Below are positions 18,125 to 27,177 of a DNA stretch of 64,000 nucleotides, in pieces. The position numbers and the translations under genes are program-made. This DNA is from Dokdonia sp. GTDB taxonomy: Bacteria > Bacteroidota > Bacteroidia > Flavobacteriales > Flavobacteriaceae. Position 1 is the first letter of the stretch. Each line of letters opens with the position of its first letter. The notes under the pieces were generated by a model. It worked only from the letters and a program-made list of their open reading frames with translations, was not told the origin of the DNA and made no database searches. The DNA is taken from positions 62,001 through 126,000 of the forward strand of contig JAHDIF010000001.1 in the NCBI GenBank assembly GCA_020630915.1. The letters run 5' to 3'.

Positions 18125-19573
18125 ATGGAGAAAATAATAGACGAAAATAAACAAGGAGAAGCATTAGATCTGCAAGGAAAAGGGGCAAACACCAAGAAAC
18201 TTTTTATAGAAAGTTATGGTTGCCAGATGAACTTTTCTGACAGTGAGGTTGTAGCTTCTATCCTGGCCAACGAGGGATATAATACTACAAAAAATCTTGA
18301 GGATGCAGACCTAGTACTCGTAAACACCTGTTCGATTAGAGAAAAGGCAGAGATTACCGTACGCAAACGATTAGAAAAATACCAAGCTGTAAAGCGCAAG
18401 CAAAACCCGAACATGAAGGTAGGTGTGTTAGGGTGTATGGCTGAGCGTCTGAAAAGTAAATTTCTTGAAGAAGAAAAAATTGTAGACCTCGTTGTAGGTC
18501 CCGATGCTTATAAAGATATTCCTAACCTCCTAAGTGAGGTAGAAGAAGGCCGCAATGCTGTAAATGTAATCCTCTCAAAAGAAGAAACGTATGGCGATAT
18601 TTCACCAGTACGATTACAAAGCAACGGCGTGACCGCTTTTGTATCTATCACAAGAGGTTGTGATAATATGTGTACCTTTTGTGTAGTGCCATTTACCAGA
18701 GGTCGTGAGCGTAGCCGTGACCCTCAATCCATATTAGAAGAAGTAAATGATCTGGCTCAAAAAGGATTTAAAGAAATCACCTTACTTGGGCAAAATGTAG
18801 ATTCTTATCTATGGTATGGCGGCGGACTCAAAAAAGACTTTGCAAAGGCCAGCGAGATGGCAAAGGCAACTGCTGTGAACTTTGCCCAGCTTATGGATAT
18901 GGTTGCTAGAGCACAGCCCAAAATGCGTATACGCTTCTCAACATCCAATCCTCAGGATATGACCTTAGATGTTATTGAGGTAATGGCAAAACATAGAAAT
19001 ATATGTAACTACATACACCTTCCAGTCCAAAGTGGTAGTGATCGCATATTAAAATTAATGAATAGACAGCACACAGTAGCAGAGTACAAAAAGCTTATAG
19101 ATGATATCAAAGCACTTATCCCTAATATCGGGATTAGCCAAGATATGATCACAGGATTCCCTACCGAAACAGAAGAAGACCATCAAGCCACTCTTGAACT
19201 CATGAAATATGTGAGGTATGACTATGGATTTATGTTCTATTATTCTGAACGTCCAGGTACTATGGCTGAGCGTAAAATGGAGGATGACATCCCTTTAGAA
19301 GTAAAAAAACGTCGCTTACAAGAAGTAATTGATTTACAACGAGACCTTTCTAGAGATAATCTTAAAAACTATTTAGGACAAACCGTAGAGGTTCTTATAG
19401 AAAAAACCTCTAAAAAAAATGAAGATGAATGGAGTGGTCGCAATGATCAAAATATTGTCACGATTTTACCTAAAGAAAATTACAAAGTAGGTGATTTTGT
19501 AAATGTGATAGTAGAAGAATGTACCACAGGAACCCTTATGGGACGACCTGTTGGGTTGAGTGAAAATAATTAG
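18125..19573 (+). CDS. miaB: tRNA-2-methylthio-N6-dimethylallyladenosine synthase
   Basis: Radical-SAM methylthiotransferase that adds the 2-methylthio group to i6A37 of tRNAs reading UNN codons, 482 residues. The three N-terminal cluster cysteines are in ESYGCQMNFSDSE, LVNTCSIREKAE and VGVLGCMAERLK; the radical-SAM CxxxCxxC is in RGCDNMCTFCVVP. A TRAM domain ends the chain (about residues 410-475). It has an extra ~25-residue N-terminal segment common in Bacteroidota. A consensus promoter lies upstream; an interrupted palindrome and a 7-bp tandem repeat follow. Confidence 0.96.
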   Translation: MEKIIDENKQGEALDLQGKGANTKKLFIESYGCQMNFSDSEVVASILANEGYNTTKNLEDADLVLVNTCSIREKAEITVRKRLEKYQAVKRKQNPNMKVGVLGCMAERLKSKFLEEEKIVDLVVGPDAYKDIPNLLSEVEEGRNAVNVILSKEETYGDISPVRLQSNGVTAFVSITRGCDNMCTFCVVPFTRGRERSRDPQSILEEVNDLAQKGFKEITLLGQNVDSYLWYGGGLKKDFAKASEMAKATAVNFAQLMDMVARAQPKMRIRFSTSNPQDMTLDVIEVMAKHRNICNYIHLPVQSGSDRILKLMNRQHTVAEYKKLIDDIKALIPNIGISQDMITGFPTETEEDHQATLELMKYVRYDYGFMFYYSERPGTMAERKMEDDIPLEVKKRRLQEVIDLQRDLSRDNLKNYLGQTVEVLIEKTSKKNEDEWSGRNDQNIVTILPKENYKVGDFVNVIVEECTTGTLMGRPVGLSENN

Positions 19574-19579
19574 AAGTAT

Positions 19580-19613
19580 GCTCCTGCCTGCCGGCAGGCA
19601 GGTTCGCGAAAGC
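19580..19613. repeat. Palindrome interrupted by a 20-bp palindromic insert
   Basis: GCT + 20-bp self-complementary insert (19583-19602) + TTCGCGAAAGC. Removing the insert restores exactly GCTTTCGCGAAAGC. The insert is built of CCTG/GGCAGG units around CCGG. A second case, 62704-62734, has an insert at the same base. Confidence 0.9.
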
Positions 19614-19656
19614 AAACCTAACAGAACCACAACTAGACAAAAAACACAAACTAATA

Positions 19657-19700
19657 ACTACTGACTACTGACTACTGACTACTGACTACTGACTACTGAC
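19657..19700. repeat. 7-bp tandem repeat before the sigma-54 activator gene
   Basis: Six copies of ACTACTG plus AC, ending 10 nt before the ATG. With a 7-bp period and TGA across each junction, stop codons appear in all three plus-strand frames. Confidence 0.9.
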
Positions 19701-19710
19701 TATAAAGAAA

Positions 19711-20979
19711 ATGGAAGGAATACAGACTACAAAACAACGATTCGGGATCATAGGAGATCACCCAGGACTTAATCGCGCGATAGAAAAAGCGATCCAAGTG
19801 GCACCTACAGATATCTCTGTGCTTGTAACTGGAGAATCTGGAGTAGGTAAAGAAAGTATTCCCAAAATTATACACTCGCTCTCACATAGAAAGCATAATA
19901 AATATATAGCTGTAAACTGTGGAGCAATTCCTGAAGGAACAATAGATTCAGAGCTTTTTGGTCACGAAAAAGGAGCCTTTACCGGAGCTACGCAAACCCG
20001 TAGTGGTTATTTTGAAGTAGCAGATGGTGGCACCATATTTTTAGATGAAGTAGGAGAATTACCGCTTCCTACCCAAGTACGCCTACTACGTGTTTTAGAA
20101 AATGGAGAGTTTCTTAAAGTAGGATCTTCAAAAACCCAAAAAACAGACGTGCGCATTGTAGCTGCCACAAACGTCCAGATGTTTGAAGCTATCAAAGAAG
20201 GGAAGTTTAGAGAAGATCTTTACTACAGATTAAGTACCGTAGAAATAGGTTTGCCCCCTTTGAGAGATCGTAAAAGTGATATTCATTTACTTTTTAGAAA
20301 GTTTGCATCAGACTTTGCGATGAAATACAAAATGCCTACTATACGTCTAGATGAGCCAGCGGTGCAATTACTTCTTAATTACAGATGGGCAGGAAACATT
20401 AGACAGTTACGAAATGTGGCAGAACAAATTTCTGTATTAGAGCAAAATCGCGCTATCAATGCAGACACATTAAGAAACTACCTCCCAGATACAGGATCAC
20501 GTCTTCCTACGGTAATAAAGACGAAAGAAAGTTCAGATTTTTCTAATGAGCGAGAGATTTTATATAAAGTCCTTTTTGATATGAAAAGTGACCTTAACGA
20601 TCTCAAAAAACTCACCTTAGAGCTTATGAAAAATGGCAATACTAAGGATGTAAGAGAAGAAAACGAGTCTCTCATCAAAAAGATTTACAGTGATGACACT
20701 GACAAGTCAGATTATACTGGAGAGGAAGAAGTTCTTGAAGTATTACAAATACCACAAAAATCAAGTATTGTGCCTAGTACCCCTCAAGAGATCATAGAAG
20801 ACCCTTATCACTTTGCAGAAGAGATCGAAGAAGAAGAAACACTCTCTCTCCATGATAAGGAATTGGAGCTCATTAAGAAATCTTTAGAACGACACAAAGG
20901 TAAGCGCAAAGCAGCCGCAGAAGAACTAGGAATAAGCGAGCGCACCTTATATCGTAAGATCAAACAATTCGATTTGTAA
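19711..20979 (+). CDS. Sigma-54-dependent transcriptional activator without sensor domain
   Basis: AAA+ enhancer-binding protein, 422 residues. The AAA+ domain starts almost at the N terminus: Walker A TGESGVGKES, the sigma-54 contact loop GAFTGATQ, Walker B GGTIFLDEVGE and arginine finger region FREDLYYRLSTVEIGLPPLR. An acidic linker (about 265-375) precedes a Fis-type helix-turn-helix, AAAEELGISERTLYRKIKQF. There is no receiver, PAS or GAF domain, so control must come from elsewhere. It starts a run with lptE, a TPR-like gene, secG, groES and groEL, a gene order I recall from other flavobacteria. Confidence 0.92.
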   Translation: MEGIQTTKQRFGIIGDHPGLNRAIEKAIQVAPTDISVLVTGESGVGKESIPKIIHSLSHRKHNKYIAVNCGAIPEGTIDSELFGHEKGAFTGATQTRSGYFEVADGGTIFLDEVGELPLPTQVRLLRVLENGEFLKVGSSKTQKTDVRIVAATNVQMFEAIKEGKFREDLYYRLSTVEIGLPPLRDRKSDIHLLFRKFASDFAMKYKMPTIRLDEPAVQLLLNYRWAGNIRQLRNVAEQISVLEQNRAINADTLRNYLPDTGSRLPTVIKTKESSDFSNEREILYKVLFDMKSDLNDLKKLTLELMKNGNTKDVREENESLIKKIYSDDTDKSDYTGEEEVLEVLQIPQKSSIVPSTPQEIIEDPYHFAEEIEEEETLSLHDKELELIKKSLERHKGKRKAAAEELGISERTLYRKIKQFDL

Positions 20980-21031
20980 AATATGTATCTTGCTTAACCA
21001 ATTTTTAACACGACCACCGCGTTGAGTTTTT

Positions 21032-21547
21032 ATGAATAGACTTAAAACCATAGTACTTATAGCTATCCTTGCGACCATTACACAAAGTTGTGGCATATAC
21101 TCTTTTAGTGGAGTATCTATAGGATCAGACGTAGAAACCTATCAAGTAAATTTCTTTCAAAATGAAGCCGCTATTGTAGAGCCAGGTATAGATAGAACCT
21201 TCACATTACAACTTCAAGACCTTATACAAGATCAAACCAGTTTAAGTCTCACAAACTCAAACGGACATCTTGTATATGAAGGCGAAATAGTAGAATACTA
21301 CATTGCACCGCAATCATCTACTTCAGATAACACTGCCGCACAAAACAGGCTTACTATTGCTATAAATGTGCGATTTTACAATAATAAAGTTCCTGATGGA
21401 TCAGAAGATTTTGAAAAACGTTTTTCCTTTTTCTCAGATGTACCCGCAAGCTCTCAATTTATAGGAAGCACACTAGACACTGCCCTTGAAGAAATATACG
21501 AACGTATTACTCAAGATATTTTTAATGCCTCACTTGCAAAGTGGTAA
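21032..21547 (+). CDS. lptE: LPS assembly lipoprotein LptE
   Basis: Outer-membrane lipoprotein partner of LptD in lipopolysaccharide insertion, 171 residues. SPII signal MNRLKTIVLIAILATITQSC is followed by GIYSFSG, the typical opening of Bacteroidota LptE. The body has the alternating alpha/beta pattern of the family (NRLTIAINVRFYN, SEDFEKRFSFFSD). The stop codon overlaps the next ATG by one base, so translation is likely coupled. lptC is present elsewhere in the window; lptD is not. Confidence 0.88.
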   Translation: MNRLKTIVLIAILATITQSCGIYSFSGVSIGSDVETYQVNFFQNEAAIVEPGIDRTFTLQLQDLIQDQTSLSLTNSNGHLVYEGEIVEYYIAPQSSTSDNTAAQNRLTIAINVRFYNNKVPDGSEDFEKRFSFFSDVPASSQFIGSTLDTALEEIYERITQDIFNASLAKW

Positions 21548-22434
21548 TGAACTCTCAAACCTTTACATATCTACTAGAAAACCCTGATGCCATTACCGTG
21601 GCACAGACTAAAGAAATACGAGAACTGCTAGGCGAGTTCCCGTACTTTCAAAGTGCACACGCACTCTATCTTAAAGGCCTTAAAAGTCAAGGTAGTTTTA
21701 CCTATAATAAAGCACTTAAAGTTACCGCTGCCCATACCACAGATCGCACAGTATTATTCGATTATATTACGTCTCCTCTATTCTCTCAAAACGAAATAAG
21801 CACACAGATAAAACAGCAAGAGCTGCGTCTTGCAAATATTACTGTGTCTGATGCAAACGATGTATCACTACAAGTAGAGCAGGAAGAACTGGAAAAAGCA
21901 GGCCAAATATTAAATCCTGATCTTTTTATAAAGAAAAAAGATTCTCTCATTACCCCAATAACACCAGAGGAAGTTCTAGAAGTAGGTAAACCTTTAGATT
22001 TTAATTCTAGTGAAACTCATTCTTTTGCGGAGTGGCTTAAGCTTGCAGCTTTTAAACCTATTCAAAGAGAAAAAAGTCTGACGGAAGAAACCACAGTTAC
22101 TGTAGAGGAGCTCGAGAATAAAGAAGAGGTACATTTAGATACGCTTTCGCGAAAGCGTAAAGAAGAAATTATTGACTCCTTTATAGAAACCCGCCCTAAA
22201 ATAAAGGTAACGCCTTCTAAAAACAAGCAAAACACAAACCTCGCAAAACGGGCTCTCATACCACAAGAATCCTTGATGACAGAGACTTTAGCTCGAGTTT
22301 ACTTAGAACAAAAAAATTATAAAAAAGCAAAGCAATCCTACCGTATTTTAAGTTTGAAATATCCAGAAAAAAGTGGTTTCTTTGCAGACCAAATTCGTGC
22401 AATACAGCAATTAGAAGAAAATAAAGAATTATGA
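21547..22434 (+). CDS. Conserved Bacteroidota protein with TPR-like C terminus
   Basis: A 295-residue soluble protein; no signal peptide. I start it at ATG 21547, which overlaps the lptE stop by one base, rather than the in-frame GTG two codons upstream. The N-terminal part (FTYLLENPDAITVAQTKEIR, EFPYFQSAHALYLKGLK) is conserved in flavobacteria at this position; the C terminus ETLARVYLEQKNYKKAKQSY is one clear TPR hairpin. The middle is charged and variable. Palindrome copy at 22143 is read as TLSRKR. Function unknown; position suggests envelope biogenesis or protein export. Confidence 0.75.
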   Translation: MNSQTFTYLLENPDAITVAQTKEIRELLGEFPYFQSAHALYLKGLKSQGSFTYNKALKVTAAHTTDRTVLFDYITSPLFSQNEISTQIKQQELRLANITVSDANDVSLQVEQEELEKAGQILNPDLFIKKKDSLITPITPEEVLEVGKPLDFNSSETHSFAEWLKLAAFKPIQREKSLTEETTVTVEELENKEEVHLDTLSRKRKEEIIDSFIETRPKIKVTPSKNKQNTNLAKRALIPQESLMTETLARVYLEQKNYKKAKQSYRILSLKYPEKSGFFADQIRAIQQLEENKEL

Positions 22435-22778
22435 GTACGTTGTTTTATATATTTTTAGGATTGATCATTTTTGTCGCTTTCCTACTGGTGGTGGTTATTA
22501 TGGTACAAAACCCAAAAGGTGGAGGATTATCTTCTTCTTTTGGAGGAGGGGGCACACAACAAATGGGTGGCGTACAGAAAACAACAGATTTTCTGGATAA
22601 AGCTACTTGGGGATTAGCTACATTATTGCTAGTGCTTATTTTGTTAAGTAATATTTCTATTTTTGGAAATCAAGAAGAAGGATCTCAAGTATTCGACCAG
22701 GATGCTGTAACAGCACCAGCACCAGATACGACTAATAATGGTTTGACTGTTCCCGCAGATGATACTGACACACCGTAA
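22431..22778 (+). CDS. secG: Preprotein translocase subunit SecG
   Basis: Auxiliary membrane subunit of the SecYEG translocon, 115 residues. Two membrane helices (about 3-23 and 56-76) flank VQNPKGGGLSSSFGGGG, the conserved cytoplasmic loop of SecG. The acidic, Pro/Thr/Asp-rich tail is typical of Bacteroidota. The ATG overlaps the previous stop codon (ATGA), so it is translationally coupled. A terminator follows, separating it from groES. Confidence 0.95.
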   Translation: MSTLFYIFLGLIIFVAFLLVVVIMVQNPKGGGLSSSFGGGGTQQMGGVQKTTDFLDKATWGLATLLLVLILLSNISIFGNQEEGSQVFDQDAVTAPAPDTTNNGLTVPADDTDTP

Positions 22779-22803
22779 ATAGCTACACATATAATATAAT
22801 AAG

Positions 22804-22832
22804 ACCGACTCTTTTACCGAGTCGGTTTTTTT
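22804..22832 (+). terminator. Rho-independent terminator after secG
   Basis: Stem ACCGACTC / GAGTCGGT with a 7-nt loop followed by a run of T. Confidence 0.88.
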
Positions 22833-22846
22833 ATGCGCTGTAATTT

Positions 22847-22879
22847 TGTCAGTCGTTGAGGACTGGCATAATTTCTGTC
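22847..22879 (+). promoter_or_regulatory. Candidate control site of groES-groEL (inverted repeat plus -24/-12-like element)
   Basis: TGTCAGTC-GTTGAG-GACTGGCA (22847-22868) is an inverted repeat with one mismatch. It overlaps TGGCATA (22864-22870), and CTGT follows at 22875-22878. This loosely resembles a sigma-54 -24/-12 promoter (TGGCAC-N5-TTGC), but the -12 half is poor. No CIRCE element is present. Confidence 0.4.
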
Positions 22880-22931
22880 CTTTACGCTAGCGTAAAATTT
22901 AATTTTAATAACTAAAAATACGATTCAAAAA

Positions 22932-23207
22932 ATGGCTTTAAACATCACACCACTAGCAGATCGCGTGGTCATAGAACCACTAGCAGCCGAGACGCAAACA
23001 GCCTCTGGACTTTATATTCCAGACTCAGCTCAAGAAAAGCAACAAAAAGGTAAAGTTGTCGCTGTAGGCGCTGGTAAGAAAGACCACAAAATGACCGTAA
23101 AAAAAGGAGACACCGTTCTTTATGGAAAGTACGCGGGTACAGAACTTAAAATGGATGGTAAAGATTATATGATTATGCGTGAGGACGATATCCTTGCAAT
23201 AGTATAG
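22932..23207 (+). CDS. groES: Co-chaperonin GroES
   Basis: A 91-residue co-chaperonin that forms the heptameric lid of the GroEL chamber. [20 protein letters not shown] at the start, the mobile loop [16 protein letters not shown] and the end [10 protein letters not shown] are standard. The gene stands 153 nt past secG behind a terminator and a candidate regulatory site, so it should have its own promoter. groEL follows after 134 nt that hold a palindrome-based repeat and a hairpin. Confidence 0.98.
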   Translation: MALNITPLADRVVIEPLAAETQTASGLYIPDSAQEKQQKGKVVAVGAGKKDHKMTVKKGDTVLYGKYAGTELKMDGKDYMIMREDDILAIV

Positions 23208-23212
23208 TGTCC

Positions 23213-23277
23213 TATGCTTTCGCGAAAGCGAACTTGCGAGGTTCACAACAACCAGGAGAGCGCAACAGTGAAGCATA
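23213..23277. repeat. ~60-bp repeat built on the palindrome (copy 1)
   Basis: Begins TATGCTTTCGCGAAAGCG and ends GAAGCATA, so the outer ends TATGCTT and AAGCATA are inverted. It contains the exact 14-bp palindrome (23216-23229) and the shared phrase GGTTCACAAC. It aligns over its length with 40766-40829. Confidence 0.75.
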
Positions 23278-23305
23278 AAATATTTAAAAAGTTAATAAAT
23301 CATAA

Positions 23306-24973
<1,668 letters not shown>

Positions 24974-25045
24974 GCGGGAGCTCCGCCAGGCGATGAGTAG
25001 CCACTTTCAGATAAGTGGCACGACAAATCGCGATAAGCAATAAAA

Positions 25046-25079
25046 AAGAGGCTGTCTAAAATAGATAGCCTCTTTTTGT
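25046..25079. terminator. Bidirectional terminator between groEL and DUF3347 gene
   Basis: AAGAGGCTGTCTA ... TAGATAGCCTCTT with a 3-nt loop and one G-T wobble, A run on the left and T run on the right. Its core is nearly the same as the outer arms of the composite repeat at 5709-5843. Confidence 0.85.
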
Positions 25080-25101
25080 TTAGTTCTTAAGTCCATAAGA
25101 A

Positions 25102-25668
25102 CTACTCAATCTCACTATCTACTACGCCACAAGTAAGCATTTTATCTCCGTAGTAGGGATTTCTTACTTCTTTAGAGTCAGATAGCCAGTAGGCTCCTTT
25201 TCCATTAAAGGCCATTGGACAATATTGTTTGTAGATTGTTCCAGAAGCCACATTTTTAGACAAGAGGACTTCTAGATCTTGAGAGACTATTTCAAAAGCA
25301 GCGCGTTGTTTTGCTACATCGCTCTCACTTATAATAGTTTTTACAGCTTTTCTTGTGGTATCAGAAACATCACTAATACCATCTAGTGACTTACTTAACA
25401 GCACCGCATTCTCTTGTGCGTTAGTAGCATTTGTATTCACCAAAGCGCTCTTTACATCAAGGTAGGCTTCATAAACATCATCATACAACTGATCGTTAAA
25501 AGTAACTTCGCTAACAGAAGTAGTCTCATTTAGATCTTTTGTGCTTGTGGACACCTCTTTCTCTGTAGCTGTTTTACTGTGAGTAGGTGCTGTCTTTATC
25601 TCAGCATCCGTATTTCCTTTACAGGATAGTATTATCAAAAAAGTCATTAGGCTATACAGTATCTTCAT
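25102..25668 (-). CDS. DUF3347 domain lipoprotein
   Basis: A 188-residue SPII lipoprotein (MKILYSLMTFLIILSCKGN). After a Thr/Ser/Lys-rich linker (about 20-50) comes a helical DUF3347 domain (DQLYDDVYEAYLDVKSALVN) and the ending YCPMAFNGKGAYWLSDSKEV ... GDKMLTCG, with the Cys, Met and Cys residues typical of the family. DUF3347 is often attached to or near CusB-type metal efflux adaptors, so copper or other metal handling is plausible. Here it lies 36 nt after the XrtF-associated gene and may be in its transcript. Confidence 0.82.
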   Translation of the reverse strand: MKILYSLMTFLIILSCKGNTDAEIKTAPTHSKTATEKEVSTSTKDLNETTSVSEVTFNDQLYDDVYEAYLDVKSALVNTNATNAQENAVLLSKSLDGISDVSDTTRKAVKTIISESDVAKQRAAFEIVSQDLEVLLSKNVASGTIYKQYCPMAFNGKGAYWLSDSKEVRNPYYGDKMLTCGVVDSEIE

Positions 25669-25704
25669 AATTATACGATTTTAGACTACAAAGATAGTTG
25701 TCAG

Positions 25705-26136
25705 TCAAAAATTCACCTTACGATAATAAAAAAATGCGGGGAGCAATATAAAAATTAACAACGGCTGTATTAAGAATCTTCGCGTGTAAAACAGACTGCC
25801 TGCCTCCCCTACTTGATAAGAATGTAAGAGATAAAAAAACACCCCAAGAAGTATTACAAAAAGAAATCCAAAAAGTACTAAGGCAAATTTTAAAATTCCT
25901 TTTTCCATAAATACCACCCATAAAATAATAAGTGATAAAATCATGTGAACGGTGTATCTCATTCCCATATGAAAGAGCAATTTACCCATATTCATATCTG
26001 GCAACTCTGCGATTTGATAATACCCTTTGAAGAAAGAAATTAAAGGATCATAAAAGAGTTCGCTTTCGCGAAAGCGTATAAAAGCAAACCCCACAAAGCA
26101 TAGAATAGCAATTAAGAAGCGAAATGTCTTGGGCAT
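25705..26136 (-). CDS. Exosortase F-associated membrane protein
   Basis: A 143-residue membrane protein with about four helices (residues 5-23, 55-75, 82-103, 117-138). FYDPLISFFKGYYQIAELPD and the ending RRFLIQPLLIFILLPAFFYY match the XrtF-associated family (TIGR04127-like), known only beside exosortase F in flavobacteria. It lies 3 nt after xrtF and must be co-transcribed. Its role is unknown; helping XrtF act on its substrate is inference. A palindrome copy at 26062 is read on the minus strand as RFRES. Confidence 0.85.
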   Translation of the reverse strand: MPKTFRFLIAILCFVGFAFIRFRESELFYDPLISFFKGYYQIAELPDMNMGKLLFHMGMRYTVHMILSLIILWVVFMEKGILKFALVLFGFLFVILLGVFFYLLHSYQVGEAGSLFYTRRFLIQPLLIFILLPAFFYYRKVNF

Positions 26137-26139
26137 TAC

Positions 26140-26676
26140 TTAGCTCTTTTTATACGAATTAATCCATCCTAACCACAGGAGAAAAACAGTACCGTATATT
26201 ACTGCAGGGAATATTGTACCGTGCAATAACTCCGTGTGCTCTGGATATTCTATTATACCAGCAGTAAGCAAAGCAATACGCAATACATTCATACCATAAA
26301 TAAGTGCTAACCCTCCAAAAATGAATAGAAATGTCTTTTTCTTTCCGTCAAAGAAGGCGATTATAAATGCTACAAAAAGTAACATTACACTTATAGCATT
26401 GCATCCCTCTACTACTCTTGCAAGCACTCTGCCTGATCGCATTATATTCATTGCTGGCTCTCGTTTGTTAGGTTCAATACTTACATCATACCCTAGTGAG
26501 TTAATTACAGACTCGCTTTGAACTGCAACAAGATGCGTCGCAATATCTGGATAGTACTGCTCACTAGATCCATATTTGAGATACATCTGGTACACAAAAA
26601 AAAGCACCAAATAACTCCCCACGAACGTAAGGATAAAACGTATGACCGACTTATATTTGCGCAATAATTCTTTCAA
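26140..26676 (-). CDS. xrtF: Exosortase family protein XrtF
   Basis: A 178-residue transmembrane cysteine transpeptidase of the exosortase/archaeosortase class. The catalytic triad is visible: Cys in VVEGCNAISVMLLF, Arg in GMNVLRIALLTAG and His in TELLHGTIFPAVIY, each at the edge of a membrane helix. The short form with about four to five helices is normal for XrtF. Exosortases cut proteins with a C-terminal sorting tail; I find no such target in this window. The operon continues with the XrtF-associated gene. Confidence 0.9.
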   Translation of the reverse strand: MKELLRKYKSVIRFILTFVGSYLVLFFVYQMYLKYGSSEQYYPDIATHLVAVQSESVINSLGYDVSIEPNKREPAMNIMRSGRVLARVVEGCNAISVMLLFVAFIIAFFDGKKKTFLFIFGGLALIYGMNVLRIALLTAGIIEYPEHTELLHGTIFPAVIYGTVFLLWLGWINSYKKS

Positions 26677-26710
26677 CAGGAAAAGTTTAGCCCCTAAAAT
26701 ACAAGAAATA

Positions 26711-27166
26711 ATGACGTTTCAAGATTTAAAAAACAACGTATCTCAAATCTTATCGAGCAATGAAACAAATAAAACTACAAAGCTCACGCTGGTTTGCGAG
26801 CTCCTGCAAGGGAATGTAGATTATTATAACTGGGTAGGCTTTTACTTTGCAAACCACGAAGCACGCACACTACATCTAGAAGCATTTGCTGGAGAACCTA
26901 CAGATCACACCGTGATTCCCTTTGGGAAGGGTATTTGCGGACAAGTAGCTGTTTCTAATGAAAATTTTGTGGTGCCAGACGTGTCTGCCCAGGACAATTA
27001 TATCGCTTGTAGTATTACGGTAAAAAGTGAGATTGTTGTTCCACTTTTCAAGGATGGTAAAAATATAGGACAGATTGATATAGACTCTCACACACCAGAC
27101 CCATTTTCTAAAGAAGATGAAATTTTTCTGGAATGGGTAAATGAGCAGGTAACAAAGATACTTTAA
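26711..27166 (+). CDS. msrC: Free methionine-(R)-sulfoxide reductase-type GAF protein
   Basis: A 151-residue single GAF domain. Start ATG 26711 is chosen because the longer frame from 26642 would overlap the divergent xrtF gene. FGKGICGQVAVSNENFVV and DNYIACSITVKSEIVVP match fRMsr (YebR), which reduces free Met-(R)-sulfoxide with thioredoxin. Two of the three family cysteines are present (Cys76, Cys100, 24 residues apart as in the E. coli enzyme). The position ten before Cys76, the third Cys in E. coli, is His66 here. Activity is therefore likely but the resolving chemistry may differ. Confidence 0.8.
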   Translation: MTFQDLKNNVSQILSSNETNKTTKLTLVCELLQGNVDYYNWVGFYFANHEARTLHLEAFAGEPTDHTVIPFGKGICGQVAVSNENFVVPDVSAQDNYIACSITVKSEIVVPLFKDGKNIGQIDIDSHTPDPFSKEDEIFLEWVNEQVTKIL

Positions 27167-27177
27167 TCACCACCTCT

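Noticed and set aside
22881-22896. TTTACGCTAGCGTAAA as another copy of the 14-bp palindrome
   Set aside because: A different palindrome (core GCTAGC), seen once here; only the outer composition is similar.
22833-22931. CIRCE (HrcA) operator before groES
   Set aside because: TTAGCACTC-N9-GAGTGCTAA is not present; only a different inverted repeat is seen.
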